Positions 1 through 13,662 of a stretch of 64,000 nt of DNA are shown here, piece by piece. The notes below the pieces were generated by a model, which was given only the letters and a program-made list of their open reading frames with translations, was not told where the DNA came from and searched no databases. The position numbers and the translations under genes are program-made. Positions within the stretch are counted from its first letter, which is position 1. Each line of letters opens with the position of its first letter. Source of the stretch: Climacteris rufus. Taxonomy: Eukaryota; Chordata; Aves; Passeriformes; Climacteridae. Where the stretch lies: NCBI GenBank assembly GCA_013398175.1, contig VZRZ01008573.1, positions 1-64,000 on the forward strand, written 5' to 3'.

Positions 1-1544
1 ATCTTTGTATTCAGAGATTGATATGATGAGACTCCCCTGGATTTTGAGTATGAGATCCAGCACCGCACATATCCTGGTTGGTTCCTCTACAGATGGGTCA
101 AGAAACTGCCATGAATGCCTTCCATGTTTGCTTATGTCCTCCTAGCTTTTCTTTCTAGTAGACATCAGGGTAGTTGAAGTCTCCCATGAAGACCAGATCC
201 TGTGAATATAAGGCTGCTGTTTTCTAAGTGTATAGGCTTCATCTGCTTTTTCTTCCTTATCAGGAGGCCTAAAGTAGAGACACTCTACAATGTTACTCTT
301 ACCTGCCTTCTCTTTAATTTTCATCCATAAATTCTGCTGACTCCATATCAACTTTGCGTTCCATTCACCCCAGCTGCCTTCACAAGTAAAGGATAACTCC
401 CTGACCTCATCTTGCTAGTCTGTCTTTCCTGTACGGCATGTAAACCTCCATTGCAACATTTCAACCAACAAAGTCATGCCACCTCTGATCCCTGCAAGAT
501 CAAAGCCCTGCAACTGCCCACAGACCTGCAGCTCCTCTGTCTATTACCCTTGCTGCATGCTTTAGCATACAGGTACTTCAGAGAGGCATCCCAGCATACA
601 GATTTCCCAGAAATTTTTGTAGGCATCTTATAGGTATCTTGTAGGCATTTCCTTGCTTACAAGCAAAGTTTGGCAGATTGGTGTCTCCTTTCCTTGCAGA
701 TTGAAGTCACCCATCTCAATGACTTGCTACTTTTTCATGATGGTCGTGCATGGTGTAGTGTCAGTTAGGTCAGTTGCTGAGCACATCTGGATTCTCTTCA
801 ACTCCAAAGGCAGTGAACCTCTTTTGTAGTTGTAAGCCCTTAGGCAGGGTAAGAGCCTTCCTTTTTGTGCCCGAAGTAACCAACTTCATCCTTCACCTTC
901 TGCCAAAGGTTGCACCTGTGCTAGAGAGGGACATTGCTTGTACCTCAACAACAGTTGAGGCCCAAGGCTTTACAAGCTATTCTTGTAAAAGGTCCTTGTC
1001 TATCTCCCTTTCAGCTTCTGTGATGCTATGCAGACTGCTCACTTTTCCTTATAGCTCCTCCACTTGGAGGTACAGTTCCGGCAAGATGGCACACCTCCCA
1101 TCCCAAAGGATGAGGGCCATCTTTTCTGGTGTCAGAGAGAGACCCCAGACACATCCTAGAGCCTGAGTCTTGAAGGATTGCTTCTACCATCTGTAGATCT
1201 ACCTGCACCTAAACCTCTGCCCTGACAGGATCAGCTGCTCCAGCATTATACCACTGTATCTGACAGTTTACGCAGGTACAAATTCAGCCAAAGTTTCCTT
1301 CTTTATGCCTTTCTGCATGAACTGATGCATCAGTTGGCTGTCTTCATCTGCTGTGCTCTAGGCCTGATTCCAATATAAGCTTCTTCTCAGCACTGACTAA
1401 AAGATTCTTGACCCTCCCTAATCAGAGGGCTTGCATAAAAAAGGCTTCAGGTAACCTGCCTCAAAGGCAGCTGATCACACTCTGTAGAATCTGCTAGAAC
1501 TGCTTCAGTCCCAAACGTAATTGTTTGGATGTGATTTGGGGGGA
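1..1544 (-). mobile_element. CR1 LINE, 5' portion, degraded, truncated by window edge
   Basis: Old non-LTR retrotransposon of the CR1 family, read on the minus strand. From high to low coordinates, decayed ORF1-like sequence (about 1210-770) is followed by the endonuclease part of ORF2. The clearest endonuclease motif is at about 290-240 (YFRPPDKEEKADEAY), matching the CR1 pattern YRPPDQEEQVDEAF. A frameshifted form of the MGDFNYPDV motif follows at about 215-170. At 115-1 the frame reads FLTQPVEEPTRICAVLDL, the CR1 segment after the catalytic core. Stops and frameshifts throughout show it is dead. The reverse transcriptase and 3' UTR would lie to the left of the window. The right-hand limit is uncertain; an LTR starts at 1545 and may have inserted at or near the CR1 5' end. 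Family assignment is from motif recognition, not a library search. Confidence 0.8.
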
Positions 1545-2259
1545 TGTGCTAGTTTGGAAACAAACTAACAGAGGAATTAACCCCACACAGATATATTGTG
1601 AGAGATTCCAAGTCAGAACTACAATTTAATAGGAAAAATTAAAATACAAGCAGTGATAGAGAAACACCAGCCTAAACTGACAAAGTCAGAATACAACCTG
1701 CCAACCGGTTGGTCAGGGTGGTGATAGAAGTCCAGTTAAATGATGGCTGCAGTCCCATTGGTGTGATGGATGTGGTCTGATTGATGGCAGGTCTGGTCTG
1801 TCTCTGGAGGTCCAGTGGTGGTTGTGGAGCTCCTCTCCTCTGGGAATCCGGTGGAAGTCATGTCTTGTGGTGTGTTCCAAGCCTCTTTTCTACAGGTGGG
1901 GATGTTCAGTTCCTCCCTTCAGGGTGGGGCATATCACAATGGGATGATGTCATTTATGAGTCATTCCAGGAGGCCTTGATGGCCCATTAGCAGACATGGC
2001 CCTCCACAGTAGCTGCTGCTTCTCAGAAGGTGTTATCAGGGTTGAGTCATTGTTGTGAAGACGAAGAGGTGTTAGTCTGCCTTGCAGGGTTGTCTCTCTT
2101 TTTTCCTTATCTAATGCCCAACTTGCAGTCTGGAGGGTGTGGGGTGCAGTGAACAGCTGTTGTAAACAACCCGTCATTAACAATTCATCAAGAAATGATG
2201 GAGATGGAGACAGAATACATACCTTTGGTTACACCTTCCATGTAACCCAAGAAGGGACA
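1545..2259 (-). mobile_element. Endogenous retrovirus solo LTR (copy 1 of an inverted pair)
   Basis: A 715-bp LTR on the minus strand, identified because its reverse complement aligns along its whole length with 56762-57433. Read on the minus strand it begins TGTCCCTTCTTGGGTTACAT and ends GTTTCCAAACTAGCACA, so it has TG...CA ends. An ATTAAA polyadenylation-like signal sits about 75 bp before its 3' end, and a weakly TATA-like stretch lies upstream. I see no polypurine tract or gag/pol-like sequence next to it, so it is probably a solo LTR. The flanks do not show a clear target-site duplication, unlike the other copy. This suggests it is older, or was altered by recombination, or that my end choice is off by a few bases. 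Similarity to avian ERVL-type LTRs is from memory. Confidence 0.8.
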
Positions 2260-5200
2260 AAATTATGGGTCCAGTGATGTGAAAAGTGAGATTCCCATTA
2301 ACTTTCGAGAGACGAAAAATTTAAATTGAAATAACATTCTTCATAGGGTCATGGGAAAGCAAATATTGTATCATTTCTCCTCTGTGGGATCTGGTGCTCC
2401 TTATGCACCTTGATTTGAAGCTATGCATAGGGATAAAAATACTGGAGGAATGACAGTACAATCCATGCCACCTCTTTGCTAAGAATTCTCGGCATGTTTA
2501 CCAGATTTCTTAGCAAGGATTTAAAAAGTAAGAAAAACTTAGTGGATTAAGTCACAGCTGAATATTTTAAATCAGTTTTTAGCAGAAGTATCTGAGAAAC
2601 CGAGAGTGCTAGAGTCAGTGACAGAGAATGTCACATGGGAGATGCAGAAAAGTGATGTGGATACAGATGAGTGATTTCTTAACTTCCCAGTAGCAGAGCA
2701 AACCCAGACCCAGAACAAGACATATCAGTCACAGTTGCTTGGGGTTGATGGAAAATGAAGTGAAAATATGTCTAACTGTAGATCCTTAGATTACTGACCA
2801 CACACAAATAAAATAATGCTTGCAGAGGAGAAAATTTAGTGGTAGGGAGAAACCTCTGAATATGTGTTTGAAGAAATATGTCCATTCTGTAGAACTCTCT
2901 ATTTAACGGCTTCTGTATTTATGTATAGCATCCAAATATAGGCAGTCCCAGTGCAAAGGCTGAATAAAAGTCTCTTTATAAAAAAGAAGACACTTTTCAA
3001 TTTATAAGGCAGCAGCAGAAATTCCTCACAGAATTCAAAATTTTCACAGTAGTTGTTCTGTACAAATCTGAACTAAAATGTTGAAGGAATGTATGAAGAG
3101 AAGCATTAATAAAGCTAGTACATCCATGGTAATTTCAGGCAGACTAAGGACTATTTAAATCCCATGAATATCATTGTTTTGCTTTTTTGCTATACATTCT
3201 TTCAATTATAGATACATCAGCTTCAAGCTTGAAAATTGGAAAAGAAAGAAATCCTTTTTTTAGAAATAAAAAGATGTATTAAGAATAGGATACACAAGAC
3301 ATTGAAGTATGTAACTTTGCTTGGTAACATTATGCAGAATTATATGCTGTGCTAACAGCTCTTCAATGATATGAATTATCTTGTTACTGTATAGAAAAAA
3401 GAGAATTGATTAGCTTACAGAGTATTCACTAATTTGGCCTGATTAGGAGGCTTTGCACTCTGCTGAATGCAAAGTAATTAGTAAAAATTCTACACACTGC
3501 TTATTTTCTACATCCAACAACGAAATTGATGTTATTAATACTTTCAAATATAGCTGTATTTATTATAAAAAATTCTAGTTTTAAAGGAACCTATTACATT
3601 TTCATATATACTCATCATACATCGTGCATTCTACAATCCATAGGAGATATCTAGGCATTTCTGACATCTGATGTTGAGACGTTTTTCGTTTAGAGTTCTG
3701 TAATGTATTGCATGTCTTCGTAGACAAAAGGTTAACAAAGCTCAAATACCACCTTTATTACAGATAAAAAACAGCTTTTATATTTGCTTAATTTCCTGTG
3801 TTCAAGTGCAAGAAATACCAGAGTAAGGTACAGTGAAAACATCATATCTGTGTATTGTAAGGAGTAGCTGTTTAAAAGGGTTATCCACCTCAAAAGTATT
3901 AGTTAAGACAGAGCATGACACTATACAAGAAGTTCAGTGGAAGAATTATTTTGGCTGGTATTTAACTGAAGGCTGATGTGAATGCTAGTACCAACACAGC
4001 CTTGCACTATGTTAATTTAAAGTTTAATCAGCTTTAAAAAAACATACACATTCTGGGTTTTAAGCTTGTTATTTAATATAAATTCATATAATTCAAAAAC
4101 ATTATTATTCAAAAACATGTATTATTCAAGATTTCTTCTTAACCATTTTTTCAAATACTCTGCTGCTAGAATTTCTTTGAAAATACAGTCTCAATTCACA
4201 TATGCAGTAAAGGAGAATGTAGGTTTGAGGTAAAGCAATCAGGTAAGTAGTGAAGTTCTAAAGTGCTGAAAAACGTGTGCAAATAACTGCATACCCACTG
4301 GTAAATAGCTGAGACTAAGGCAAATGCTAATTGTAGACTTGCTATTTGAACCCCAGATTAAAAGGGTAATCATTTCTTCCCAAATAAATAATTTCTTTTA
4401 AGCCCTCCCTCCCGGGAGAAGTTACAATTACAACAAACTTTTTGCTGGCTTCATTTCATTCCAGACTTTCTTTCTGAGAGGTGGGAAAAATACATTTAAT
4501 TTAATGAGATCAAATTATGCAAATTGGTGCAGTTCCTGTCTTTAACTACAAAGACAACAGGGGAATTTACACAGCTCAAGAATCCATACTTTCCAGTGAG
4601 CTGGAAGACTATTTCAAGTGCTTTAATTGACAATATCTCTAAAGTATATCTTCAGGCGTATACAATATATATTCCCAGGTCCCAAATTTGCTAGTCTGCT
4701 GAATTAAATTCAAAAACCTAAAATTTTTCACTCAATAATATAAACAGTAATTTTTGGATTGTCAATGAAGCTTTCATTAATGTTACTGAAAAAATTTTCA
4801 TGTAAGAAGTAGAAACTTTGCTTGAAGATGTACTCACATGTTCTAAATTGTTATGTAGTATTCAAGGAAAAAGTTAATTGTGGACTGTGTTTCTAAGTGG
4901 AGATTCTGGGTTGGCACTGCAGTTTTTACTCAGTTGTGGTGTTTGATTTTCGTTGTGTTTCCCACCTTCTTAGTGCTGTCTGCTTGCTATAACTTCACCA
5001 CAAATTACTAAGAAAACATGGTGTTTTTATCTACATTCTTTTCCCATTTCTTATTCTTTCATTTTAGCTCAAACAAAGTTAAAGTAAGACTGTCTCCTCC
5101 AGTTACACAGTTGATATCAACAGTCAGGAGAATCAATATTCTGTATCCAAGAAAGCACCATTTGGTCTCCCATAAATTAACTTCATCCCAGTCTTGTGAA

Positions 5201-7246
5201 CTGAGAAAGTTGCCATGAGGTCTGTGTTAAGAAAACTTACTAAGTGGAAGATGGAAGTTTCCAACTCTATAATGACGGTAGGATGATTTAGCAAAATCTA
5301 GTGACCTAACTTCTGGAATGAAAAACATCTTCTTTGAAAGAGAGAACTATATATAGGCACACATATTTACTGGGAAGTCTGTCTGTCTACTAACTTGCGT
5401 TTTGACACACCACAGAATTGCCCACTGAGGGGGAAATAAATGCTTATTGCACATATATTTTGAAAACTACATTTTGCTGCATGAAATATATTTTCAACAT
5501 TATGCACCACCTTTCTTTTAACCACAAACTTATCTTTCAATTCCTCAATATGAGGAGGCTCTTTAAAATAAGGAAGTTTTGGGGTTTTCAATAACGGACA
5601 TTCTTAAAAAGACAGACAAAGATTTTTGCACTTGTTTTCTAATATATTTGAGAAATTTTGTAAAATATTTTATATGGCAGGCAAGCAACGCACACCTATG
5701 TTATCCAGGTTGTTTATCAATTCTATTTCAGTCAATATAGGTTGCAATATCAGGTAATTATTCATGTGAGTCCATACTTGCTGAAATGGTTTTGTAGTAT
5801 GCAATTGTATTTTGATATAGTTAGCAATACAATACTTAATAATGCATGTGAAACAGAATACATGGGAAAAGAGGATGAAAACATCTAAGGCAATTTGCTG
5901 AAGGTATTATGAGGTTTCTAGATGCTTCAATTGCTTTTATAATCTTTTTTTTAAATTAGTTTCCCTTTCAAAAAGGAATTCCAGACATAAATATGTGAAG
6001 CATAAAAATTGCTTCTAAGCTGGCCATTATCACTCTAGGAACAGAAAAATATCTGGACTTAGAGGGCTTGGAAAACGTCCTTATTTTATCATGGTAATCA
6101 AAGACAAATGGTAAGAACTGAGAGGAAAAGACCAGAGAGCAAAATAATTATGCTACTATACACTTTCCTGTTATACTTGAGTATTAAATTCTGCATACCG
6201 ATCTGATTCTTTGGTGTCAAAAAGTTTACAATAAAATGAAAAGGTACAAATAATTATTAGAGTTGTAGAAAAAAGTCCATATAATATGAAATTAAACAGA
6301 CAAACTTCTTATCTTCAAGAAGATGCAGCTGATTTTGACAGACATGTACAAATTCCTGAAGGAGAGAAGAAAGTATGATTAAAGTTCTTTTTCAGAAAGC
6401 ACGTATGGTAATCCAGTGAAGCTCACTGTTGCAAGATGCTTAAGATATCAGAATATAAGAAGGCTAATCATCAGTTAGGATATTGAATTGAGTGTTGCTA
6501 CAACTTCCAGCTCATGGAGAGCTAAAAGACTGCTGGAAACTAAAATTTTCCTCTATAAATATTATGTTGGCTCTCATTTTACAGTTCTTGTCTGTGACCA
6601 GTGAGAATTACAGATTTCAGGTACTGATGCTGCTGTGGATTGACTTCCCATAGTCTTAATTTGGCTTTGATGATGACAAACAAACAAATACCTTTGATAA
6701 ACTTGCTCTTCACTCTAGGAAATCCACACTGCTATGCCATGTATTTATAACAAAAAGAAAGGATTATCTTAGTTCAACAGTGTAGTTGTTTTGTTCAACG
6801 GTGCTTTAATCATTTAACAAGTGTTCTAAATCTTGCTTTTTAATTATTTTCATTGTGAAACCAAGACACAAAAAATTAAATTACTAGAATTTGACCACTC
6901 AGCATAAAGACAGAACACAGAAACACTCTTAAGTCCCAAATAGAGAAATATCATCTATCTTCTGGATAACAATTTAGAAAATTACGTAGAAATTAAATAT
7001 TGTCAGTTTATGCTGGTTGCTTAAAATCCAAGGAAAATTTAAAAATTAGATTTGTAGAGAAATCTAAGACATTGCTTATGTCTTCATAAGCAATCAAAAC
7101 CTGTTAAGGTGTCCAGTGGAAATCTCAGGTGCTACTTACAACATTCACAATGGTAAGAGATACTGCTGTGTCTCACCATGCTGCACTCTCAAGCTCGTTT
7201 TTCAGGTCACCCGTGTCAGTACCGGTATCATAATGACAAAATCACG
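2260..7246. other. AT-rich non-coding stretch, nothing recognised
   Basis: About 5 kb of AT-rich sequence with no recognisable coding region or mobile element. Short open frames such as 5018-5218 (+) and 5367-5591 (-) have no recognisable motif and look like chance. A consensus-like donor (CAG then GTAAGTAG) occurs at about 4242 with a short open frame before it, but the acceptor side is weak. Ancient repeats too diverged to see by eye may be present. Confidence 0.6.
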
Positions 7247-7730
7247 GGTCATAGAATAGAATCATAGAATACTTGGAGCTGAAAGGGACCCACAAGGATT
7301 ACTGAGTCCAACTCCTGGTCCTGTGCAGGACACCCCAAGAATCACACCATGTGCATGAGATCATTGTCCAAACACTTCTTGAACTCTGTCAGGCTGATAC
7401 TGTGACCACTTCCCTGGGGAGCCTGTTCCAGCGTCCAACAACCCTCTGGGTGAAAAACCTTTTCTGACATCCAGCCTAAACCTCCCCTGACTCAGCCTCA
7501 TGCTGTTTTCTTGAATCCTTCTCCAGGCTGAACAAACGAAGTGACATCAGGCATTCCTAATAAGAGTTCCCCTCTAGACCCTTCACCATCTTCGTAGCCC
7601 TCATTCGGATTCTTACTAAGAACCGAATGTCTCTTTTATACTGTGGTGCTCAAAATGGCACACAATACTCGAGTTGAGGCTACACCAGTGCAGAGCAATC
7701 ACTTCCTTTGACTGTCTGGTGATGTTACAA
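7247..7730 (-). mobile_element. CR1 LINE 3' end, 5'-truncated
   Basis: Minus-strand CR1 tail of about 480 bp. The left edge carries the tandem tail (ATAGAATAGAATCATAGAAT, the complement of the ATTCTATGATTCTATG octamer). Next come the diagnostic 3' UTR words GGAGCTGAAAGGGACCCACA and GAGTCCAACTCCTGGTCCTG. Further right are the conserved blocks CCCTGGGGAGCCTGTTCCAG and CTGGGTGAAAAACCTTTTC, all in the order expected for the reverse complement of the CR1 3' region. It fades near 7730. No intact frame remains, and 5' truncation is typical of this family. Confidence 0.93.
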
Positions 7731-8270
7731 AATCAGCTAGGAAATGGAAGGATTTTATATTACCCCCTTGTAGAAACCAGTACTTACTTAAAATTAGTTT
7801 CTTTCTTATCTTATTGTTGCTGTCCAAAAGTGTAGAGAGAAGAAAATATGAAGACTTTTTTGAATATACTTTTTCCTCTGTAGGTAATTTCTTCAGTGAC
7901 AAATGACCTGTCGGATGAGAATGGTAGAGATATCTTTTTTGCAATGATTGCTTTGATTCTCTGAGAGTCCAAAGTTCTTACTAACAAACTGCCTATATCC
8001 TGGAAATTAATAAAGGGTTGTAAAGCAGATACATAATTACAGCTATTTTAGCCCTCTGACTCACAAGAAGATCAAGTAGCAAACTGGCACTTCTTAAATT
8101 ATGGCTATACATAAGGGCAGGTAGACTGGTTAACAAGCAATATGCTGAATCTGTGGAGCTGTCCTTTATTTTCATGCCATTTGAAAATCAGAATGAAAAG
8201 TATGACGTTAGAGAAGCTGTTTCTGTGCAAATGGAAGTGAAAATAAAATTTTAAAAGATTGGCCAGTAGA

Positions 8271-8389
8271 AACAAACAAAAAAAAAACCCAAATAGAAAC
8301 TAAAAAAAAAAACAAAAAAAAACAAAAAAAACAAAAAAACAAAAACAAAAACAAAAAAAAACCACGAAAAAACTACACCAAAAAAAACT
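8271..8389. repeat. A-rich (CAAAA)n-type low-complexity tract
   Basis: About 120 bp consisting almost only of A runs broken by single C residues. It may be a degraded poly-A tail or a simple-repeat expansion. There is no recognisable retroelement to its left, so origin from a tail is not shown. Confidence 0.85.
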
Positions 8390-11300
8390 GTAATGCAGTT
8401 CTGTTTGCTCTGTAGCTCATTATGTTTGGTTCCCCACCTCCAGCCTCTGCAGTCCTCTTATGTTCTCTCACTATTCATCTTGACCATCATTTCTTTGTGT
8501 GTTATTACTTGAAATCAAATCAAAGTCTACAGTGTCTAGCTCTAAAGCCTCTGAGTGACTCTGCAAAACTCCTACTGCACTTTGGCACCCTATAAAACAC
8601 TACTTTTCCTACCAAAAAAAAAATTTTTTTAGAAAACACTTAGAGCAGGGCAACAACAGTATTTATTACAATGATCACTAATATCCAGCAACTGCAGAGC
8701 TTTTAATCTCTTAATTTTTTTAGAAAGAAAGGCAGTTACACTGCACTACAAGAAACTTCATAGACTCAGGCAATGTCTGTGCTCAAGTGACAAAGAATTT
8801 TATAAGACCATTTTTCAATACTAAAGTTCTGAACTACTTTCATAGTCATTAGGAACTGGGTCTATAAATCACATATACCACTGTTTTGGGGTTTTTTTTT
8901 TTTTAATTGCTGCTAAATATATTAAAAGTCATTCAAAAGTTGGATAAGTAAATCACTGAATGCTTTCGCAATATCTTGATTATTACTGTGCTGCATCTGG
9001 GACCTGTCAATAGGAGACTGATTTCTTTAGAAAACCGTACCTTTTAACAGCGTTATGGCTTCAAGGATTTTTTGGAGATTATGTTTGTCAACCACTTTCC
9101 ACACATGAAGAATTGTACATCAAAAACAAATTATAATTAGTTTTGTATCAGAAGTGATTTTTGCAGTAGAGTTTTAAACAGATATATTGACTTCCTTCCT
9201 TATGTCAAAAAAGAAGAACCATTCCTAAAAACCTTGAGTTTTGAGAGTGTTTGAGCACTTATACAGGGATAATGAAAAAATCCTTACTGTAATTCACAGA
9301 AAGAAGAGGAATTAGGATGTCTCTGGTGCAGCAGAACAATGTCTACAGTCTCCATCTTTAGAAAAGTTGCTGTTTTAGAGGGGAAGAGAATGAAAAAGCA
9401 TTGCTGATGACTTAAGGGTGTTTTTGGATTATACTTCTAAAACCACGTTAATAACACTGACTTCTTCAGCAGTATGATTTCTAAAGGGACTTGTGCAAGT
9501 GCCTTGATTACTATGTTTTCCCAATTTTGAAAATTGTCTCAAGAGCTGAAGGAAAGTTTTGATGAATTATTCTAGTCTTCTGTTTAAAACTTCTATGATG
9601 TCCCTACAAAAGCTGTGCAAACTGTTAAAAAACTTCTGAAAGTGAAAACTTTAAACACCTCTATGTGTAAGTAAGTCACTCCTCCCCAAGGCTGGTTCTT
9701 TTCTGGAAAGGAAAGGCCAGCCAGCCTGTACACATTACTCTCAGCAGAAAAAAGGCTTATTCCTTACCATATAAAATACCTTTTAGAGAAAGTGCATGCA
9801 CAATTCACCATCCACTTCAAAGGTGCTGATATTATGCACCATTTGGTGGCATAACTAATTACTCTCTGCTGTGCTTCTCTGCATGAATTCTTTTTAGTAT
9901 CCCAAGCATTTATAATTTGTGATTTCACACTTTAAGAAATGAAATCCTGTGACAGTTTAGATCTTATAATTTGGAATAAATGTCTTAATGCCTCACATCC
10001 AGAGAAGTGAGACAGAACTTTGTGGGCAAAGCCAAGCACAGAAATCCACATACTCCATGGGTACTTGCATCTGGTAGATAAAATATGTGTGTATCAGCTC
10101 TCTGGCCCTAACTAGCCTAGGTCAGAGAAAGTTCACCACACTCACTTGGGAAAAAAGTGTTTCTGTATTTGATAATATCCCACTTTCTAAATCTTTCTTG
10201 GTTTCCAAAGTAGCAATCCAAGTTTTCCGCCTTCTTCAAATGTGAAAAAACCCTTGTACAACGAGAAAACCATGGTGAGGCTGAAGGGACCTTCCAACAA
10301 CTTAGTAATGTCAGATTCACTAAGAATTTTGAATGAAAATCTTACTTATTTGGACTTCATGGTAGCTGAGAACTTAAATGATAATAACAAGTAACAGCAA
10401 AGAAATAATTTACTGTGCTACATTAAATTTATAATATTAGATAAAAAGACCTAGGATTTCAAATTTGCTAACCGTTTGCTGAACATCTTGAGGAAATCTG
10501 TTTTGTCCTGTGGCTTACCCAAGAAATGTTATTTTATTGTATGCTTGTTGCATCTGAACATGTGAAATAACATGTACAGGATGTAGTTGAACTGCTGCTG
10601 CTTTGGGGCCATTCTGGGTTTGTGACTAATAGGTGAAGATGTAGAGGATTATGAAGTGACCATGTTTTGTGAACATACTTTCACCTTGTCATCCTTTTAG
10701 TTTTGTTTGAGGCTATAAATTGGCAGCTATAAATAGCAGTTCAAATGTCTACCTTGATGGGAAGCTGAAATGAAAATAGAAAGTTCATTAGTGTCTTGTG
10801 TTTCATTTTTCCTCCAATGTGATCAGACCAGAACTTAGAAATGCAGGATGAAAGTCTATTTTCATTCTTCGCAAACACAACAGCAGGAATGTATTGTCTA
10901 AGACGACAGTTTAAGTGGAGGAAATGGAAGGTTTTCAGAGGTTATTGCAGTTTCTGATCTCTGGATCAGACGTTGAGATTTCACATGATCTGCACATTCA
11001 TTTGAAATGGAGAGAAATTTAAACAGTTTGGTTTTAGTTTTCTATTATTTATGGTTTGTTTGGTTTGCTTGCTTGGTTTTTTGGTGGAAACTGTTTTTTA
11101 TTGACCTTGGCAGAGCAAACAACATCAGCCAGGTTGCAATTACTTCCTATGGACTGGGACTTCTACAAGAATCTTTAGAAACAGTTATTCTTTCAACCCT
11201 TAGCTCTGTCTTTCCCAGCTGCTGAAATTCCACACAAAAAGGGAATTTATTTTTTTTTTAGTCTGGAATGTGAATTCACTTCTGTCTGTATCACCACAGA

Positions 11301-13106
11301 GCATTCCTTGCAAGCCTCTACATTCTGTTTCAGCTCGCTAGAATATGGATTTTCTGAGAAATTAAAGGCTGAGAGTAACTATTTTTTTCTTTTGTCTAGT
11401 AGTTCAATTTATCAATGTCATTATAAGAATGTACGAGATGAAGAAAAGATAGCAATCTCTGCAACCTCTGCTTTTCACCATTTAGTATTTTTTCCTGTAT
11501 AGGTATTTATTTAATTACTGACAGTTTGTTTACATTAGTCTTGATACTTTTTGAGCAATTGTTTATTATAATTTTTAAATGTAACACAAGAAAGAATTTT
11601 TCATAAATGTGTATAAGAGACAAAAGCATTCTTCTGGATTCTTCTGGAAGTATTACACTTCATAATAAATAAATATCCAAAATTATTTTAATATATGGTT
11701 ATATAATCAAATGCAGGTGAAATTGTTTTTCTGATCCCAAACAAGACTAACTGCTGACAAGCTCAGAACGAACATTAGTTTTATATATACGTTGATGATT
11801 AGGCAATAAAAGTAATTTCTGAACTGCTCCAGTAGTATTTGATTCTTCATTATATCTATTGTAGTTGTTTTAGGTTTTTAAAATCACATTCAGATAGATG
11901 GATAGAGAGATTCCTGTTGAATGAGAAACATTTTAAACAAGCTGAGAAAGAGTGTAAAGTCTGTCTATTTTAAGAATAAATTCAATAGTAAAATCAAGAA
12001 ACACAAAATTGAATTACTATTAGTAAAATGGCTGAAAAAACATAAAATAAATCAAAAGCTAACCAACCACAGCTGTTATCATTATCTCCCAGTGAATTAC
12101 AATCATTTGGAGACTGGATGTTTTTATGATTCGTATAATTTGCACAGCCTGTTTTTCCAAGTACTTTTTCTGTAAAAATGACCACAGCAATGACCTCTCC
12201 CAGTAATTTAATGAGCAAAAGGAGGTTCTCATGCAATTTGCCACCTCATATATAAAACTATGATGCCTACTGGCTTGAGTCATATGGTTGTCTGACTATT
12301 TGAAATAATGGGTCATCTGTTGCTGCTTACACAGCTTTGAGTGGTAATCAAAATTCTCCTATTGTTCTATTAATGCTAACTAATTAAATGCTTCTGAGGA
12401 AGGACTACTGATGCACTGTATATTATGGATACTTGCTGGTAGCAGGTCTGCTCAGAAAATGGTGTCATGATGTTAAACAAATACTACTTCTGGCATGTGC
12501 AGGAAAAAAAGATTCAGGTAAATCCTAATTTGGCTGCACCCTTCAGGTAGGATACCTGTTGGACCACTAGGGCTTGAAGAACCTCAGGAAAATGGATATG
12601 ATGTCCTCATATAGATTGCTATAGTTATTTTGGTGAGTACAGGTTATCCCTTCTTATGTACAAACCACGATTATGCAAATGAAGGGTAAAATCTTCCTTA
12701 TCATACTAGGAGAACAAGAGCTTTGCGAAGAAAAGTGAAAGAAACTGTAAGGACCAGAATTTCTACAGTGGAGAACCTACTTGTTTTAGGAGAATCTCAG
12801 AGTATTTTCCCATAATCAGTCTTTCTTGCTGTTTCAAATAAAATCTCTATACACTCATTGCTGGAATGTTAGCTGTTGATTTTATGATGTTTATAGAGGG
12901 AAGTAGAATGTTGCTTTGACATCATATTCAGATAGTTCTGCCCCATGGAAGTGCAGATTAATTAGCTTGATGGAATACCCACCTGAACATTTGAAGAAGA
13001 CAGTTTTGCATAAATGTACAAGAGGTAGGTTAAAGCAGAAACCTTGACAGTATCACCAAATCCAACTTCAGGATTCTGAGAACAATTTCACTCCTTTATA
13101 TGCAAG

Positions 13107-13145
13107 GTATGTATGTATGTATGTATGCAATGTATGTATGCAAAG
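13107..13145. repeat. (ATGT)n microsatellite
   Basis: About five uninterrupted ATGT units followed by imperfect units separated by GCA or AAG. It is a tetranucleotide microsatellite with interruptions. Confidence 0.85.
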
Positions 13146-13479
13146 TATATATGCATTGTATGAAGTAGTTCAGCAATGCAGAATGAAAATACAGAGGGGT
13201 CCCAAAAGAGATTGCAGTCCAACAAGAAGTGATTATGTTTTTATACTGAAATATCTGATGTTTCAGTGTTTAGTTGAAACACCAATAAACAGTCAAGCCA
13301 TGAAAATTTCTCAGAGCATTCATGCAGGTAGCAAAGCTAAAGTAAAATTAAACATTTATTCCAACTGAACCACTAGGCTGCTTTGCCTAAGATTAAATTT
13401 TATTACATTTACTGAAAATGAATTATTGTAATCTATCAATTACAGTCTTTAACATGTCATACAAATTTGGGGATAAAGC

Positions 13480-13662
13480 ACTGAAACAACCTCCCCCAGG
13501 AAGTGGTCATGGTCCAAAGTCTCCCTGTGCTCAAGTGGCAACTGTACAACGGACTTAGCAGTGAAGTTTAACTTGTAAATTGCCTTGCCTAAAGTCAAGA
13601 GTTAAACTCAATGATCCTCACAAATACCTTCCAACTTGGCATCTTCTGCGATTCTAAGTGGA
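13480..13662 (+). mobile_element. CR1 LINE 3' UTR fragment, diverged
   Basis: Plus-strand fragment of about 180 bp. It contains a diverged CR1 3' region: a CCCAGGAAGTGGTCATGGTC block, then CTCAATGATCCTCACAAATA, then CCTTCCAACTTGGCATCTTC and a GCGATTCTAAG tail. These match in order the known CR1 words GGATGATCCTTGTGGGTCCC, CCTTCCAACT and the ATTCTGTGATTCTA tail. Substitution load is high, so this is an old copy. Confidence 0.72.

Larger units (their letters stand above)
7731..13479. other. Non-coding stretch with only simple repeats seen
   Basis: AT-rich sequence with no recognisable gene or large mobile element. It contains the A-rich low-complexity block at 8271-8389 and the ATGT microsatellite at 13107-13145, listed separately. 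Open frames such as 11921-12175 (+) and 11994-12283 (-) overlap one another in AT-rich DNA and look like chance. Confidence 0.6.

Noticed and set aside
1545..2259. Complete provirus formed with neighbouring sequence
   Set aside because: No second same-orientation LTR, primer-binding site, polypurine tract or gag/pol-like frame adjoins it.
4189..4242. 54-bp stretch ending at a perfect donor (CAG/GTAAGTAG)
   Set aside because: The acceptor side is poor and the open frame is short enough to be chance.
12547..12614. Acceptor-like CTTCAG followed by a frame reading GPLGLEEPQENGYDVLI and a stop
   Set aside because: Weak polypyrimidine tract and only about 20 codons; the same DNA also holds a donor-like site in a different frame. 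Not enough to list as an exon.
13107..13145. CRISPR-like regular repeats
   Set aside because: It is a tetranucleotide microsatellite; there is no repeat-spacer structure anywhere in the window.
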